From positions 1 through 16,493 of the forward strand of contig SXXZ01000145.1 of the NCBI GenBank assembly GCA_005789375.1: DNA of 16,493 nucleotides, read 5' to 3'. This document shows, piece by piece, positions 16,046 through 16,493 of the stretch. The position numbers and the translations under genes are program-made. The first letter of the stretch is position 1. Each line of letters opens with the position of its first letter. This DNA comes from Verrucomicrobiales bacterium (GTDB taxonomy: Bacteria > Verrucomicrobiota > Verrucomicrobiae > Limisphaerales > UBA9464). The notes below the pieces were generated by a model. It was not told the DNA's origin, did no database searches, and saw nothing but the letters and a program-made list of their open reading frames with translations.

Positions 16046-16493
16046 ATGGACGCGCTGATCAAGGTTCTTCGCCGGGACGCCACCCTCAGTCCCGCTACGC
16101 TGGCGGCGATGCTGAGCCGGTCTGAATCAGAGATTCGGGCCGAGATCTCCCGCCTAGAAGCCGAGGGAATCTTGCTGGGTTATCGGGCCGTGGTGAACGA
16201 GGAGAAGCTCGGGCATGACGTAGTCCGGGCGATGATCGAAGTGAAGATCACCCCGGAGCGCGGTGGTGGTTTCGACAAGCTCGCCGAGCGGATTTCCCGC
16301 TACGAAGAGGTGCGGTCCTGTCACTTGATGTCCGGCGGCTATGATTTGCTCGTCGAGGTGGAGGGCAGCGACTTGCGCGACGTAGCCGCATTCGTCTCCG
16401 AGAAGCTGTCCACCATTCAGGGGGTTCTTTCGACAGCGACCCACTTCGTGCTCCGCGCTTACAAGGAGCAAGGCTTGCTGATGAAGCGCGACG
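16046..16493 (+). CDS. Lrp/AsnC-family transcriptional regulator (cut by right edge)
   Basis: 149 codons from ATG 16046 are open to the end of the window; the stop lies beyond it. Residues about 1-50 form a winged helix-turn-helix (LSPATLAAMLSRSESEIRA, then SRLEAEGILLGYRAVVN). Residues about 58-145 form the RAM/AsnC ligand-binding domain with the typical GGYDLLVEV at 97-105. Family members are usually 150-165 residues, so only a few residues are missing. These proteins assemble as dimers to octamers and respond to amino acids; the ligand cannot be told from sequence. In related genomes such genes often precede an aminotransferase, which would lie outside this window. The gene is divergent from the PQQ-like propeller gene. 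Confidence 0.88.
   Translation, partial: MDALIKVLRRDATLSPATLAAMLSRSESEIRAEISRLEAEGILLGYRAVVNEEKLGHDVVRAMIEVKITPERGGGFDKLAERISRYEEVRSCHLMSGGYDLLVEVEGSDLRDVAAFVSEKLSTIQGVLSTATHFVLRAYKEQGLLMKRD

Noticed and set aside
16154..16471. Minus-strand 105-codon frame at the right end
   Set aside because: It lies antisense to the well-supported Lrp/AsnC gene and shows no family features.
1..16493. tRNA, rRNA, CRISPR, insertion sequence or prophage
   Set aside because: No cloverleaf, repeat-spacer array, transposase or terminal inverted repeats were seen.

Overview
The window is GC-rich chromosomal DNA that most resembles a free-living member of the Verrucomicrobiota (PVC group). This is inferred from gene content, not from a marker gene. 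The pointers are a DUF1549/DUF1553 (PSCyt2/PSD1) protein, a Trp/Tyr-rich DUF6600-type surface lipoprotein, an IPT/TIG protein with the C-terminal 'FRLR' ending common in exported verrucomicrobial proteins, an LpxD (so an LPS-bearing outer membrane), and an imuA-imuB-dnaE2 mutagenesis cassette.

Left part (1-4990): two divergent genes for exported proteins flank a 406-bp intergenic region. On the minus strand is a large, partial lipoprotein (residues 1-788 visible) that runs off the left edge. It has a Trp-rich domain and a very long Pro/Ala/Ser/Thr-rich tail. On the plus strand is a 716-residue secreted protein with six IPT/TIG repeats and a DUF11-like domain. The intergenic DNA contains a 12-bp inverted repeat that would close a roughly 94-nt multi-hairpin structure, the best candidate here for an unannotated RNA element.

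Middle (4991-10311, minus strand): imuA -> imuB -> dnaE2 form one operon encoding the ImuA/ImuB/DnaE2 translesion 'mutasome'. ImuB lacks the acidic residues of active Y-family polymerases, ImuA lacks a canonical P-loop, and DnaE2 keeps the catalytic aspartates. A plausible promoter with an overlapping palindrome lies just upstream of imuA.

Right part (10312-16493): a 518-bp non-coding region with a perfect 16-bp palindrome precedes lpxD (lipid A biosynthesis). Next comes the secreted DUF1549/DUF1553 protein with an inserted F5/8C-like carbohydrate-binding domain and a CxxCH motif. A periplasmic PQQ-like beta-propeller protein is convergent with it. The window ends inside an Lrp/AsnC-family regulator that diverges from the propeller gene.

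No RNA genes of known class, insertion sequences, phage genes or CRISPR arrays were seen. Both genes cut by the window edges (minus strand 1-2365, plus strand 16046-16493) were recovered by translating the sequence directly.
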